Source: Chitinophaga vietnamensis (GTDB taxonomy: Bacteria > Bacteroidota > Bacteroidia > Chitinophagales > Chitinophagaceae). From it: DNA of 64,000 nt. Below, piece by piece: positions 46,045-53,726 of the stretch. Numbering within the stretch: position 1 is the stretch's first letter; the number at the start of each line of letters is the position of its first letter. The stretch is from NCBI RefSeq assembly GCF_902167635.1, contig NZ_CABHMS010000008.1:186001-250000 (forward strand). Direction: 5' to 3'. Below the pieces are notes generated by a model that was given only the letters and a program-made list of their open reading frames with translations, searched no databases and had not been told where the DNA came from. A program made the translations under genes and the position numbers.

Positions 46045-46518
46045 ATGATAACCTACAGACAAGCAGACATTGCTGATATCCCCGTTGTTTCCCGACTGCG
46101 CCTGCAATTCCTGCAGGAAGTATATCCCCAGGCGGATACTTCCAAAAATGATATCCTGTTACAACAGCTTGATGCCTATCTCCGCGAACACCTCCCCAAA
46201 GGCGATTTCGTTAATTGGCTCGCGCTCGACCGCAACGAAGTAGTGGCCAGCGCCGGTATCGTATTCTATAACCAGCCCCCGCTCTATCATAATCTCGAAG
46301 GAAAAGTAGCCTATATACTCAATGTATTTACGTTGCCCGCCTATCGCCGGAGAGGCATAGCCCACGGGCTTTTTGAGAGAATAGTGGAAGAAGCGCGCCG
46401 CCGTAATACCGGCAAGTTAAGCCTGCATGCAACACCCGATGGCCGTTCTTTGTACGAACAGTTCGGCTTCCTGGCAGGTGATAATGAAATGACCTGCCAG
46501 ATGAGCCGTATACAATAA
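46045..46518 (+). CDS. GNAT family N-acetyltransferase
   Basis: A 157-residue acetyltransferase of the Gcn5-related fold. 'AYILNVFTLPAYRRRGIAHGLFERIVEEA' (positions 46309-46395) contains the acetyl-CoA-binding R/Q-x-x-G-x-A motif, and 'SLHATPDGRSLYEQFGFLAGD' is the usual C-terminal end of the family. The substrate is unknown. It is 34 bp after the small CxxC gene and convergent with the MarR-family gene. Confidence 0.9.
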   Translation: MITYRQADIADIPVVSRLRLQFLQEVYPQADTSKNDILLQQLDAYLREHLPKGDFVNWLALDRNEVVASAGIVFYNQPPLYHNLEGKVAYILNVFTLPAYRRRGIAHGLFERIVEEARRRNTGKLSLHATPDGRSLYEQFGFLAGDNEMTCQMSRIQ

Positions 46519-46544
46519 GGTTGTGGATAGGATAATAGGATAAA

Positions 46545-47159
46545 TCAGGCTTCTTCACTTAACTCGAACTGCGGACAATCTACACGCAGATCTGAAGGCT
46601 TCATTGAAAGACGGAACAAGTTGCAATAATGCCCTTTCTTGTTGGTGCTGTAGTGCTGACAATTAAAGCACATCTCTTGCGTGGAAGTAACTTCCTGCTG
46701 ATTGAGTTGGTAAATGAGCTGCATCAGCTGCTCCAGCAATACGCCTTGCTCCTTCTCTGAAGTCAATGCTGCGCTGTCTTGCAAAGGCTGCGCAAAACGT
46801 TCTACCTTCCTGGCAATAGCCTTGCCTTCCTTCACCAGCTGCAAACTGTGGCTGCGGGTGTCGGTGGCGCTGGCCTTTCTCACAAGATACTGCTTCTGTT
46901 CCAGCGATTTTACCGCATCACTGATCGTGGCCTTCGTCATATTGAAATAGGAGGCCAAGGATGTGACAGTGCGCTTCTCTTCCGGATAATGAAGCAGGAA
47001 TGTAAGTACCTGGATCTGTATAGGACTTAACCCATACTGTGTGGCCTCTTGCCATAATAGCACTCTAAAGGCTTCTGATAATCGCTCCAATGCAACCACA
47101 ACTTTACTTGAAGTGTTGTCGGTTTGCTGCTCGGGACTGAATGTGGATACTTTCCCCAT
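46545..47159 (-). CDS. MarR-family regulator with C-terminal four-Cys motif
   Basis: A 204-residue transcription factor. Residues about 20-150 form the winged-helix MarR domain ('LSPIQIQVLTFLLHYPEEKR', 'SLASYFNMTKATISDAVKSLEQKQYL' at positions 46880-46957). The extra C-terminus carries Cys in the spacing C-x2-C-x11-C-x15-C ('MCFNCQHY', 'HYCNLF', 'RVDCPQF'), suggesting a zinc or iron-sulfur site that could sense redox or NO. It is the last gene of an apparent operon with the protoglobin-like and DUF2024 genes (gap 70 bp) and likely regulates them. Confidence 0.88.
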   Translation of the reverse strand: MGKVSTFSPEQQTDNTSSKVVVALERLSEAFRVLLWQEATQYGLSPIQIQVLTFLLHYPEEKRTVTSLASYFNMTKATISDAVKSLEQKQYLVRKASATDTRSHSLQLVKEGKAIARKVERFAQPLQDSAALTSEKEQGVLLEQLMQLIYQLNQQEVTSTQEMCFNCQHYSTNKKGHYCNLFRLSMKPSDLRVDCPQFELSEEA

Positions 47160-47229
47160 GATTTTTTAAGTGGCTGTCCTTATTAATCGGGGCAAGGTAC
47201 AATATTAAAATATCGGTGTAAATAGCATG

Positions 47230-47487
47230 TTAGTGACATCCTTGTAATTCATGGATATGGTACCCCCGCTGGCTGATATCCCTTTCCCAACGAGGTATCA
47301 TCTCCTCCGTATGGCAAAACCGGCAATCCTTGTAGGATACGAAACCCTTATCCGGCCTGGATTGCAGCCATTCGTTGGCATAGGCGCGCACCGCCTCCAC
47401 CTCCGTAACGGCCGGCGCTATCACGTAAAAATGAAGAAACCCGCCTCCGGGCAACTTCGCATAAGTGTCATAAACTGCTGCTAACAT
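47230..47487 (-). CDS. DUF2024 family protein
   Basis: An 85-residue protein matching DUF2024: 'AAVYDTYAKLPGGGFLHFYVI' at positions 47422-47484, 'KDCRFCHTEEMIPRWERDI' in the centre and 'GYHIHELQGC' at the end. The CRFCH motif looks like a heme site, but there is no signal peptide, so covalent heme is unlikely; it may bind metal. The function is unknown. It is 36 bp downstream of the protoglobin-like gene and precedes the MarR gene. Confidence 0.85.
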   Translation of the reverse strand: MLAAVYDTYAKLPGGGFLHFYVIAPAVTEVEAVRAYANEWLQSRPDKGFVSYKDCRFCHTEEMIPRWERDISQRGYHIHELQGCH

Positions 47488-47523
47488 GACAAGATCATTT
47501 CCGGGCTAACGGTAACGGTTATA

Positions 47524-48081
47524 CTAAATCAGCGTAAACCCGCCTTTTTCCTGGTAACTCCACAGTACCACGCTGAGACTCACTGCTTTAAACCAGGCTT
47601 CCTCCATTCGCTTCACCTCGGCGGCGCTATGCCCCGCCGACGCCAGCAAGTTATTGGCCGCCTGCGTTACGGGATACACAAACGTGGTCAGATAACGGAG
47701 AAACACCGGCGGAATACCCGGCAACACATCCTCTTTCTTCAACTGTAAAGCAATCCGCTGCTCAAATTGCTGCCAGCGCCCGTCCTCATTACGCGTACAC
47801 AATTGTGTTATCCACTCGCTGAACCGCGGCGACAAAGCATTTACCAGGTTGATACCCGTGGAGAAGTATTGAGATAGGTAATCATTGGCCAGTATATAGG
47901 CCTGCCAGGCATTCAGCAGGTCCTGTTCATGGCCTTGAAGAATAGCGGCTGCCTTGTTCAGGTATTGCTCATCTTCCTGCGTCAGCAACAACATGCGCTT
48001 CAGCATCACCAGTTCCTGCGGACTGATAGAAGAGCCGCCTGTACCAGTGTTTGCAGGTGCCCGCTCTCCGGCATTACTCAT
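47524..48081 (-). CDS. Protoglobin-like protein, probable loss of proximal His
   Basis: A 185-residue all-helical protein resembling the protoglobin/globin-sensor family: 'MLLLTQEDEQYLNKAAAIL', 'LLNAWQAYILANDYLSQYF', and 'WQQFEQRIALQL...IPPVFLRYLTTFVYPVT'. In protoglobins the segment reads about IALRH, with His as the heme iron ligand; here it reads IALQL and the following loop is shortened. If the alignment is right, heme binding is lost or altered. The start at 48081 is favoured over a GTG at 48111, which overlaps the promoter. It is the first gene of an operon with DUF2024 and MarR genes. Confidence 0.72.
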   Translation of the reverse strand: MSNAGERAPANTGTGGSSISPQELVMLKRMLLLTQEDEQYLNKAAAILQGHEQDLLNAWQAYILANDYLSQYFSTGINLVNALSPRFSEWITQLCTRNEDGRWQQFEQRIALQLKKEDVLPGIPPVFLRYLTTFVYPVTQAANNLLASAGHSAAEVKRMEEAWFKAVSLSVVLWSYQEKGGFTLI

Positions 48082-48110
48082 ACATTCACATGTTTTTGTT
48101 AGGGGATTCA

Positions 48111-48149
48111 CAAATATAATGAGGTTTCCTAACTATAAAAATTTTTATA
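48111..48149 (-). promoter_or_regulatory. Promoter and candidate operator of the protoglobin-DUF2024-marR operon
   Basis: On the minus strand TATATTTG (48111-48118) is a perfect -7 box 30 bp before the start codon. A perfect 16-bp palindrome TATAAAAATTTTTATA (48134-48149) sits 16 bp upstream, over the -33 region, where a MarR dimer could bind. TTAGG...CCTAA half-sites flank the -7 box at wider spacing. Binding is inferred. Confidence 0.5.
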
Positions 48150-48189
48150 AGGGCTTAGTACGCAGTGCTAATACATGTATATGATTTTA

Positions 48190-48220
48190 TTGCATGATGG
48201 TTAAATTTCATATAGTTTTG
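48190..48220 (+). promoter_or_regulatory. Predicted promoter of the ClC gene (near-leaderless)
   Basis: TTG at 48190-48192, a 20-nt spacer and TAGTTTTG at 48213-48220. The ATG at 48226 lies only six bases after the -7 box, so the mRNA would start at or within a few bases of the start codon. Confidence 0.6.
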
Positions 48221-48225
48221 GAGAG

Positions 48226-49488
48226 ATGAAGAACCACCTGTACTACTTTAACCGGAGCGGCCTTCCCTTAATACCTCCTGTTGCCGTGACGGACGAAACG
48301 CCCGTGAATAGCGGCTTTGGAAGAGCGCTCTACCTCAGCGCCTGGTCGGTGGCCGGCGCTGTTGCCGGCTGCGCCCTGACCTATGGCATTACCTGGCTGA
48401 TACAGCAGATCACCAACCTCGCATTCAACGGAGAGCTGTCGTCGCATGCCTGGCTACCGGAACAAAGCGGCCTCGGGCCGGCCATCGCACTGATTCCGGT
48501 AATAGGCGCTATCGCCTGGTGGCAGCTGCGCCAACGCTCGCCGCTGGCCAGCGCAGCAGGTATGATCATTGGCACCGGCGCCGGCGCGCCACTCGGCGCA
48601 GAAGGCGCCGCCATGTACAGCAGTAGTACTGGCATACAATACCTCTCCCGCAAATGCGGCCTCAATACTTCGGAAACAACTATCGTGAGCAGCGCTGTTA
48701 TCGCCGCGGTGATCACCTGGTGCTTCGGAAGCCCCCTTGCTGCTATCTTCCTGGCCATAGAGCTGTTCTTGCCGGTACTGGCCCTCTCCACCTTGCTGCC
48801 GCTCGGCTGCGCGGTGGCGGTAGCTGCTGCCGGCGTATGGCTTTGGCGCCAGCCACAGTATGATGTGAGCGCTGCCACGCCCGCCACTCTCTCACTGTTA
48901 GGCATATACGTAGTAATAGGACTTTTAACCGGAGGGCTGTCGGCATTGCTGATACGCAGCACCGCCCGCATGAAACGCCTGCGCGAAAAACTCAACGGCC
49001 AGCGCCGCTGGTGGCTGCTCCTGGGGCCGGTAGCCACGGGGCTTATCGGATGGTGGGCGCCTGAAACTTTAGGGCCTGGCACAGCCATATGGCACGATCT
49101 GCTGCATGCAGGTGTTACCATGCAAACGATGATGGCGATAGCTTGTCTGAAATTATTGTCGTGGTGGTGTTATAACATTGCCCTGGAAACCGGTACCAGC
49201 GTTCTTACGCTGTTGTCGATCGGTGGCGCCTGGGGGCTTACTATCGCTTTCATTTTCCAGGTATCCCTGGACGGTATCACCGTCAATCCTGCCATGGCGG
49301 CAATAGTGGGCATGTTCGCATTATTTGCCGGCGCGTCAAGGGCGGTGCTGGCATCGGTGATATTTGCACTGGAAATATCACACAGCGGCCACCTGGCATT
49401 GCCCGTGCTGCTGGCCTGTTCTGTCGCTTATTTCGTGTCATCTTTCACGCAAAGCGGCGTAAGGCGCAAAGCCGCGCTTCGCGCGTAA
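48226..49488 (+). CDS. ClC-type chloride channel/transporter family protein
   Basis: A 420-residue integral membrane protein with ten or more spans. 'GTGAGAPLGAEGAAMYSS' corresponds to the ClC GREGP region with its gating Glu, 'GSPLAAIFLAIELFLP' and 'FAGASRAVLASVIFALEIS' are also typical. The usual GSGIP selectivity motif is not evident and the GxFxP-like region ('GGAWGLTIAF') is weak, so ion specificity may differ. It is divergent from the protoglobin operon with a strong promoter. The gene ends in a repeat-rich stretch. Confidence 0.85.
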   Translation: MKNHLYYFNRSGLPLIPPVAVTDETPVNSGFGRALYLSAWSVAGAVAGCALTYGITWLIQQITNLAFNGELSSHAWLPEQSGLGPAIALIPVIGAIAWWQLRQRSPLASAAGMIIGTGAGAPLGAEGAAMYSSSTGIQYLSRKCGLNTSETTIVSSAVIAAVITWCFGSPLAAIFLAIELFLPVLALSTLLPLGCAVAVAAAGVWLWRQPQYDVSAATPATLSLLGIYVVIGLLTGGLSALLIRSTARMKRLREKLNGQRRWWLLLGPVATGLIGWWAPETLGPGTAIWHDLLHAGVTMQTMMAIACLKLLSWWCYNIALETGTSVLTLLSIGGAWGLTIAFIFQVSLDGITVNPAMAAIVGMFALFAGASRAVLASVIFALEISHSGHLALPVLLACSVAYFVSSFTQSGVRRKAALRA

Positions 49489-49613
49489 GAAAATCGCGTA
49501 AGAAAATAATGTGATCATCTGCGGGCGAAGCCCGCCTTTGCGTCTTTGCTCCTTATGCTGCTTTGCGTGATGCTGCTTTGCGTGATGCTGCTTTGCGTGA
49601 TGCTGCTTTGCGT
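49484..49613. repeat. GCGTAAGAAAAT direct repeat, hairpin and 15-bp minisatellite
   Basis: The 3' end of the ClC gene and the following gap contain GCGTAAGAAAAT twice (about 49484-49508), a GCGGGC / GCCCGC stem with GAA loop (49521-49535), then four tandem copies of ATGCTGCTTTGCGTG at 49555-49613 (the last copy lacks its final G). The array ends eight bases before the SMR stop codon. It creates a spurious plus-strand ORF of 130 codons. Confidence 0.85.
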
Positions 49614-49620
49614 AAAAAAA

Positions 49621-49947
49621 TTATTCTCCGCCGGAAACAAATTTCAATCCTGCAATAGAGCCAATCAGCATGATCAGGAAGAAGATACGCCAGGCCGCTG
49701 CTGGTTCTTTAAAGAACAGAATACCGGCGAGGGCAGTACCAGCCGCGCCAATGCCCGTCCATACTGCATAAGCGGTGCCTATCGGCAGCCCGCTGTTGAT
49801 CGCCTTGTTCAGGAAAAGAAAACTCAATGTGATCGCTACAAAGAAACATACAGAAGGCCACAATCTGCTAAAGTTTTCGGAATACTTCAGGGAAATAGTA
49901 AAGCCCACTTCAAACAAGCCTCCAATGATCAGGAATAGCCAAGCCAT
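49621..49947 (-). CDS. Small multidrug resistance (SugE/Gdx-type) exporter
   Basis: A 108-residue inner-membrane protein with four helices. The first helix contains the essential Glu in 'GLFEVGFTISLKY', and 'GTAYAVWTGIGAAGTALAGILFFKE' (positions 49718-49792) matches the SugE/Gdx branch of the SMR family, whose best-known members export guanidinium. Dimeric antiport with protons is family knowledge. No guanidine riboswitch is recognisable in the 170-bp upstream region (49948-50116). Confidence 0.92.
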   Translation of the reverse strand: MAWLFLIIGGLFEVGFTISLKYSENFSRLWPSVCFFVAITLSFLFLNKAINSGLPIGTAYAVWTGIGAAGTALAGILFFKEPAAAWRIFFLIMLIGSIAGLKFVSGGE

Positions 49948-50116
49948 AATAACCAGGTTTAATAGGTGATGAAAAATTAGATGATACTAAAGAAGGACAG
50001 GCATGAAACGCCCTACAGCCAAGGATTAATGGCCGTAATTAAATACCGCGTAAACGATTAATATACCGATAGAGATAGTACGCATATACGCGAAGATACA
50101 AAAATTCTCCGGGGGC

Positions 50117-50779
50117 TCAGAGCCGCCGCAAAGCTTCACGTACGCTTAACGCAGCAAGGGGATGCGCGCCCACAAAGCGCTTTACCGCTTCGGGACTGGT
50201 TTTGGCGTACTCCCGCAACGACCACCCGATGGCTTTCTGGATAAAAAATTCTTTCGAACCGCTGCAATGAAGGATATACCGGAACAATAAAGCCTCGTCC
50301 GTATCTTTCTTATAACCATTCTGAAAAGTGATAGCTGCACGTTGCAACCACATATCATTGCTTTTGATCCACTGATCGGTAGTAGCGGGTTGTAAGGCCG
50401 GAAACCGCTTCAGGAGCGGCGCTACGAGATAAGAGATGGTATTGTCCACTGTTTCCCACCATGATTTATGCACCATCATCCATTCAAACAGTTCAATATG
50501 CGCTGCTGTCCACTGTTTGGGCATCTTTTGCATGATATCGATGGCGGCATATTGATATTCCCGCTCCGGCAACATCCACAATGCGTTGATGAGTGCGGGC
50601 ATCTCTGCAATAGGCGGATAGCCGTGGGCCTTCATCATCTCGCTGATCATCTGCCGCCGCGCAGGCGTTTTGATACCCAGATGGGCAAACTGATTTTTGA
50701 GATACTGCGTCATGGCCACTGCATCGGCAGGATGGGCGGCCTTTTCGAAAGTGCTGGTGATCAGGCCCAGGTAGTCCAT
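50117..50779 (-). CDS. AlkD-like DNA alkylation repair protein
   Basis: A 220-residue HEAT-like repeat DNA glycosylase that removes positively charged N3/N7-alkylated bases. The catalytic region is 'HKSWWETVDNTISYLVAP' with the essential Asp, and the DNA-binding Trp is in 'QKAIGWSLREYAKTSPEAVK'. 'LKNQFAHLGIKTPARRQM' near the start is also typical. The gene begins one base after the meaB stop codon, so the two are translationally coupled. Confidence 0.94.
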   Translation of the reverse strand: MDYLGLITSTFEKAAHPADAVAMTQYLKNQFAHLGIKTPARRQMISEMMKAHGYPPIAEMPALINALWMLPEREYQYAAIDIMQKMPKQWTAAHIELFEWMMVHKSWWETVDNTISYLVAPLLKRFPALQPATTDQWIKSNDMWLQRAAITFQNGYKKDTDEALLFRYILHCSGSKEFFIQKAIGWSLREYAKTSPEAVKRFVGAHPLAALSVREALRRL

Positions 50780-50780
50780 A

Positions 50781-51683
50781 CTATTTTTTTGAGCGGATAT
50801 AACGGTAAAGGTTAAACGATTTTTCCTGCATGTGCTGCCTGATCTCTTCCTGTAGTTGTTGTTTATTCACATCGTGCATGCGGCGGTGCTGGATCAGCTG
50901 GTAGGCTTTCTCTGCCAACAGTTGTGCATGGCGTTGCGGCTGATGCAGGATATTGGCCTGGTGTTGCTTTACGGCTGCTACAATTTCGTGTATGCCTTGC
51001 TGTTGGGTGGCCACCGATTTGACAACAGGTATCTCCCATCCTCCATGGTGGCGGCTGTGCGCCAGCATACGCAGGTTTTTTACAAATTCGTCGGCATTGG
51101 CACGGTCGGATTTGTTAACGATAAAGATATCTGCGATCTCCATCAATCCGGCTTTCATGGTTTGTATTTCGTCGCCGGCTTCGGGCACTACCACTACCAT
51201 GGTGGTATCGGCAATGCCTGCGATCTCTACTTCGCTTTGTCCTACGCCTACAGTTTCTATGAATAGGTAGTCAAAGTTTGCCGCCCGGATCACATCGCTC
51301 ACTTCAATGATCTTGGGGCTAAGCCCGCCCAGGGCGCCCCTGCTGGCCATCGACCGGATGAATACCTGCGGATGATTAAAATGCTGGCTCATTCGGATAC
51401 GGTCGCCCAGCAGCGCACCAAAATTAAAGGGAGAAGAAGGGTCTACAGCGATGATGGCTATACGTTGTTGCTGTTCCAGCAGGTGGGTGATGAAAGCATT
51501 TACCAATGTGCTTTTCCCGGCGCCCGGCGGACCGGTGATGCCGATCACCTTAGTGGAACTGTTGCCCGGCAAGGATTCCAGCAATTGCTCATAGCCGGCT
51601 GCTTCGTTCTCTACCAGCGAAATACATCTCGCCAGCGATTTAATATCGCCGCTTATCAATCCGGATAAATACTGCTGGTACAT
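50781..51683 (-). CDS. meaB: Methylmalonyl-CoA mutase-associated GTPase MeaB
   Basis: A 300-residue G3E P-loop GTPase (MeaB/ArgK) that protects and reloads adenosylcobalamin-dependent methylmalonyl-CoA mutase. Motifs: 'GITGPPGAGKSTLVNAFI' near residue 48, 'VDPSSPFNFGALLGDRIRM', 'ETVGVGQSE' and 'NKSDRANADEF' (G4). The mutase genes are not in the window, and the downstream partner is instead the alkylation repair gene. Confidence 0.95.
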   Translation of the reverse strand: MYQQYLSGLISGDIKSLARCISLVENEAAGYEQLLESLPGNSSTKVIGITGPPGAGKSTLVNAFITHLLEQQQRIAIIAVDPSSPFNFGALLGDRIRMSQHFNHPQVFIRSMASRGALGGLSPKIIEVSDVIRAANFDYLFIETVGVGQSEVEIAGIADTTMVVVVPEAGDEIQTMKAGLMEIADIFIVNKSDRANADEFVKNLRMLAHSRHHGGWEIPVVKSVATQQQGIHEIVAAVKQHQANILHQPQRHAQLLAEKAYQLIQHRRMHDVNKQQLQEEIRQHMQEKSFNLYRYIRSKK

Positions 51684-51729
51684 GTATGCTGATGGAGTGG
51701 TTTAAGTGCAAAAATAGGGATATCTCCTT

Positions 51730-52779
51730 TTAACCAGCCAGCGAACGATAGATACGGAGGTATTGCGCCGCAATATCATCCCAGCGGAAAGCGTCGGCAT
51801 GCTTGCGGATAGCGGCTGCCGTCTGGTATTGCGCGTAATGCGCAAGCCCTTTGCGGAAAATTTCCTGCATATCGGCGGGTTCAAAATTGCTGAAGTAGTA
51901 GGCCAGCGAGCCGCCCACTTCCGGTAAACTGGTTTTGTCCGACAGGAACACCGGCTTGCCGAAGTGCATAGCTTCAATCACAGGTATGCCGAAACCCTCT
52001 GCCACGGAGGGAAACGTAAAGGCGGTGCAATTGGAGAGATACCAGTATTTATCTTTTTCATTCACCGGCCCGATGATCTTCACACGGTCCTGCACGCCGT
52101 AGATAGCAGCTTCCTGCAGGATGCGCGCCTTGTAGGCTTCATTCACATTGCCCGCGATCACCAGTTCATAGGCATTGTTTGCTAACAGGCATGGCAGTAC
52201 GTGAAAATTCTTTTTAGGCAGCACCGTCCCGATGGAAAAAAGGAAACCGCCTGCGGGCCTGTATTTCGGGGCATCGAAGCCGGGAAACTCTTCCACATGG
52301 CAACCATTGTAGATCACACTGATCGGTTTGTTACCGATATGCAGGTGTTGCATGATATCGTCTTTCACATATTTTGATATCACCACCAGGTGATCTGATT
52401 GATCAACCGTGCGTTGTACCTTGGCGAGCAAACGATCTTTTTTATGCACATGGTTATCTTCATATAAAAAATTGAGATCGTGCAAAGTGAGCAGCCGCTT
52501 CACTTTCCGGTTGCCCGGCGCATAATCTGATGATTGGTAGGTAGTATGCCATACATCAAACTGCTGCCGGTAAGGCATGAATATTTTATGCCAGGATTGT
52601 TGGGCAAGATAATGTGCTTTGGGTCCGAAATGCGCGCCGGCTTTGGATGGCAGATAATAGTAAACGGCTTCGCCGGCATTCGCCTGTTTCAATATGGCTT
52701 TACCTAGTTCGCTGCAATAGGTGTACAGTCCTGTATTCGGATATTTCATTCTTTCGCAGTCGATAAGGAATCGAGACAT
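51730..52779 (-). CDS. Glycosyltransferase family 1/GT4-like
   Basis: A 349-residue GT-B glycosyltransferase. The donor-binding C-terminal half shows 'GGFLFSIGTVLPKKNFHVL', 'FPSVAEGFGIPVIEAMHFGKP' (positions 51951-52013) and 'SLPEVGG', the E-x7-E motif of GT4 enzymes. The N-terminal half contains 'NTGLYTYCSELGKAI' and 'WHTTYQSSDY'. It likely transfers mannose or another sugar in surface polysaccharide synthesis; the acceptor is unknown. The ATG at 52779 is used; the longer frame adds 19 unlikely residues. It stands 46 bp before meaB. Confidence 0.9.
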   Translation of the reverse strand: MSRFLIDCERMKYPNTGLYTYCSELGKAILKQANAGEAVYYYLPSKAGAHFGPKAHYLAQQSWHKIFMPYRQQFDVWHTTYQSSDYAPGNRKVKRLLTLHDLNFLYEDNHVHKKDRLLAKVQRTVDQSDHLVVISKYVKDDIMQHLHIGNKPISVIYNGCHVEEFPGFDAPKYRPAGGFLFSIGTVLPKKNFHVLPCLLANNAYELVIAGNVNEAYKARILQEAAIYGVQDRVKIIGPVNEKDKYWYLSNCTAFTFPSVAEGFGIPVIEAMHFGKPVFLSDKTSLPEVGGSLAYYFSNFEPADMQEIFRKGLAHYAQYQTAAAIRKHADAFRWDDIAAQYLRIYRSLAG

Positions 52780-52924
52780 AAAGGCAACAGTTGCTAGGTT
52801 GATTGAATTAATTTTTCCCAAATATAAGCAGGTCAATCAGAAATAAAAGCATATTTGTTTTGATGGCTCAGTGCGTGAAAGGCTTGTCTGTATTAATTCG
52901 CACTAATTTTATAACTTAGGGATT

Positions 52925-53560
52925 ATGACTAATTTCATTGCAATATTTCCGCTGAGTGTGGTGGCTTATCCGGGCGAGCAACTGAACCTGCACGTGTTTG
53001 AGCCGCGCTACAAGCAGCTGGTAGCGGAGTGTGTGGGTGAAAGTAAACCATTTGGTATTCCTTCAGTGATCGATAAAAAAGTGATGGAGTATGGCACACT
53101 GATGCAGGTAGAGCGGGTGGAAAAGTTTTATGATAACGGGGAGATGGATATTGTGGCCCGTGGCCTGAGCGTTTTCCGCACATTGGAACTAATCCAGCAA
53201 ATACCGGATAAACTATATGCCGGCGCGATTGTAAATTACCCTGATAGTAACGAAGCCGGCAGTCCGCGCCTGTTGCAGGAAGTGTTGCACGCTATCCGCG
53301 AGCTGCATGCTATCTTGCAGGTGCATAAAACATTCCGCAAGAACGACGAAGACCTGCGCGCCTACGACGTAGCACATCATGTGGGCCTTTCCCTGGAAGA
53401 GGAATATGAGATGCTGCACCTGTTCTATGAAGTGCAGCGGCTTGAGTACCTGAAACGCCATCTGCACAAGGTTATTCCCATGATGGCAGAAATGGAACGG
53501 CTCAAAGAACGCGTAAAACTCAATGGCCATTTCCGGAATCTATCTGCCGGGGATATTTAA
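52925..53560 (+). CDS. Lon substrate-binding domain protein
   Basis: A 211-residue stand-alone Lon N-terminal (LON_substr_bdg, PUA-like) domain protein. 'FIAIFPLSVVAYPGEQLNLHVFEPRYKQLVAECV' (positions 52931-53032) is the signature; there is no ATPase or protease domain. Such proteins may capture damaged proteins or act in cereblon-like complexes; the function in Bacteroidota is not established. It is divergent from the glycosyltransferase gene. Confidence 0.9.
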   Translation: MTNFIAIFPLSVVAYPGEQLNLHVFEPRYKQLVAECVGESKPFGIPSVIDKKVMEYGTLMQVERVEKFYDNGEMDIVARGLSVFRTLELIQQIPDKLYAGAIVNYPDSNEAGSPRLLQEVLHAIRELHAILQVHKTFRKNDEDLRAYDVAHHVGLSLEEEYEMLHLFYEVQRLEYLKRHLHKVIPMMAEMERLKERVKLNGHFRNLSAGDI

Positions 53561-53726
53561 TTTTTTATTAAGATGATGATCTGTAGAGGATTTTGAAAGA
53601 TAAAATCCGGAACTTTAACGCCTTTTTAACAGGGCGGAATTTGGTTTTTTTTGCTTCCCGCATTAAAAAGTAGATATTTGCAGACCTAAATTTTTAGTAC
53701 TAGGCTTAAACTCAATTGGATACTAA

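Noticed and set aside
47230-47487. A c-type cytochrome, because of CRFCH in the DUF2024 protein
   Set aside because: There is no signal peptide and the motif is part of the DUF2024 signature, so covalent heme attachment is not expected.
49546-49938. A 130-codon plus-strand ORF
   Set aside because: It is opened by the 15-bp tandem repeat and is antisense to a clear SMR exporter gene.
49948-50116. A guanidine riboswitch upstream of the SugE/Gdx-like gene
   Set aside because: No conserved ykkC/guanidine-I core or paired elements could be recognised on the minus strand.
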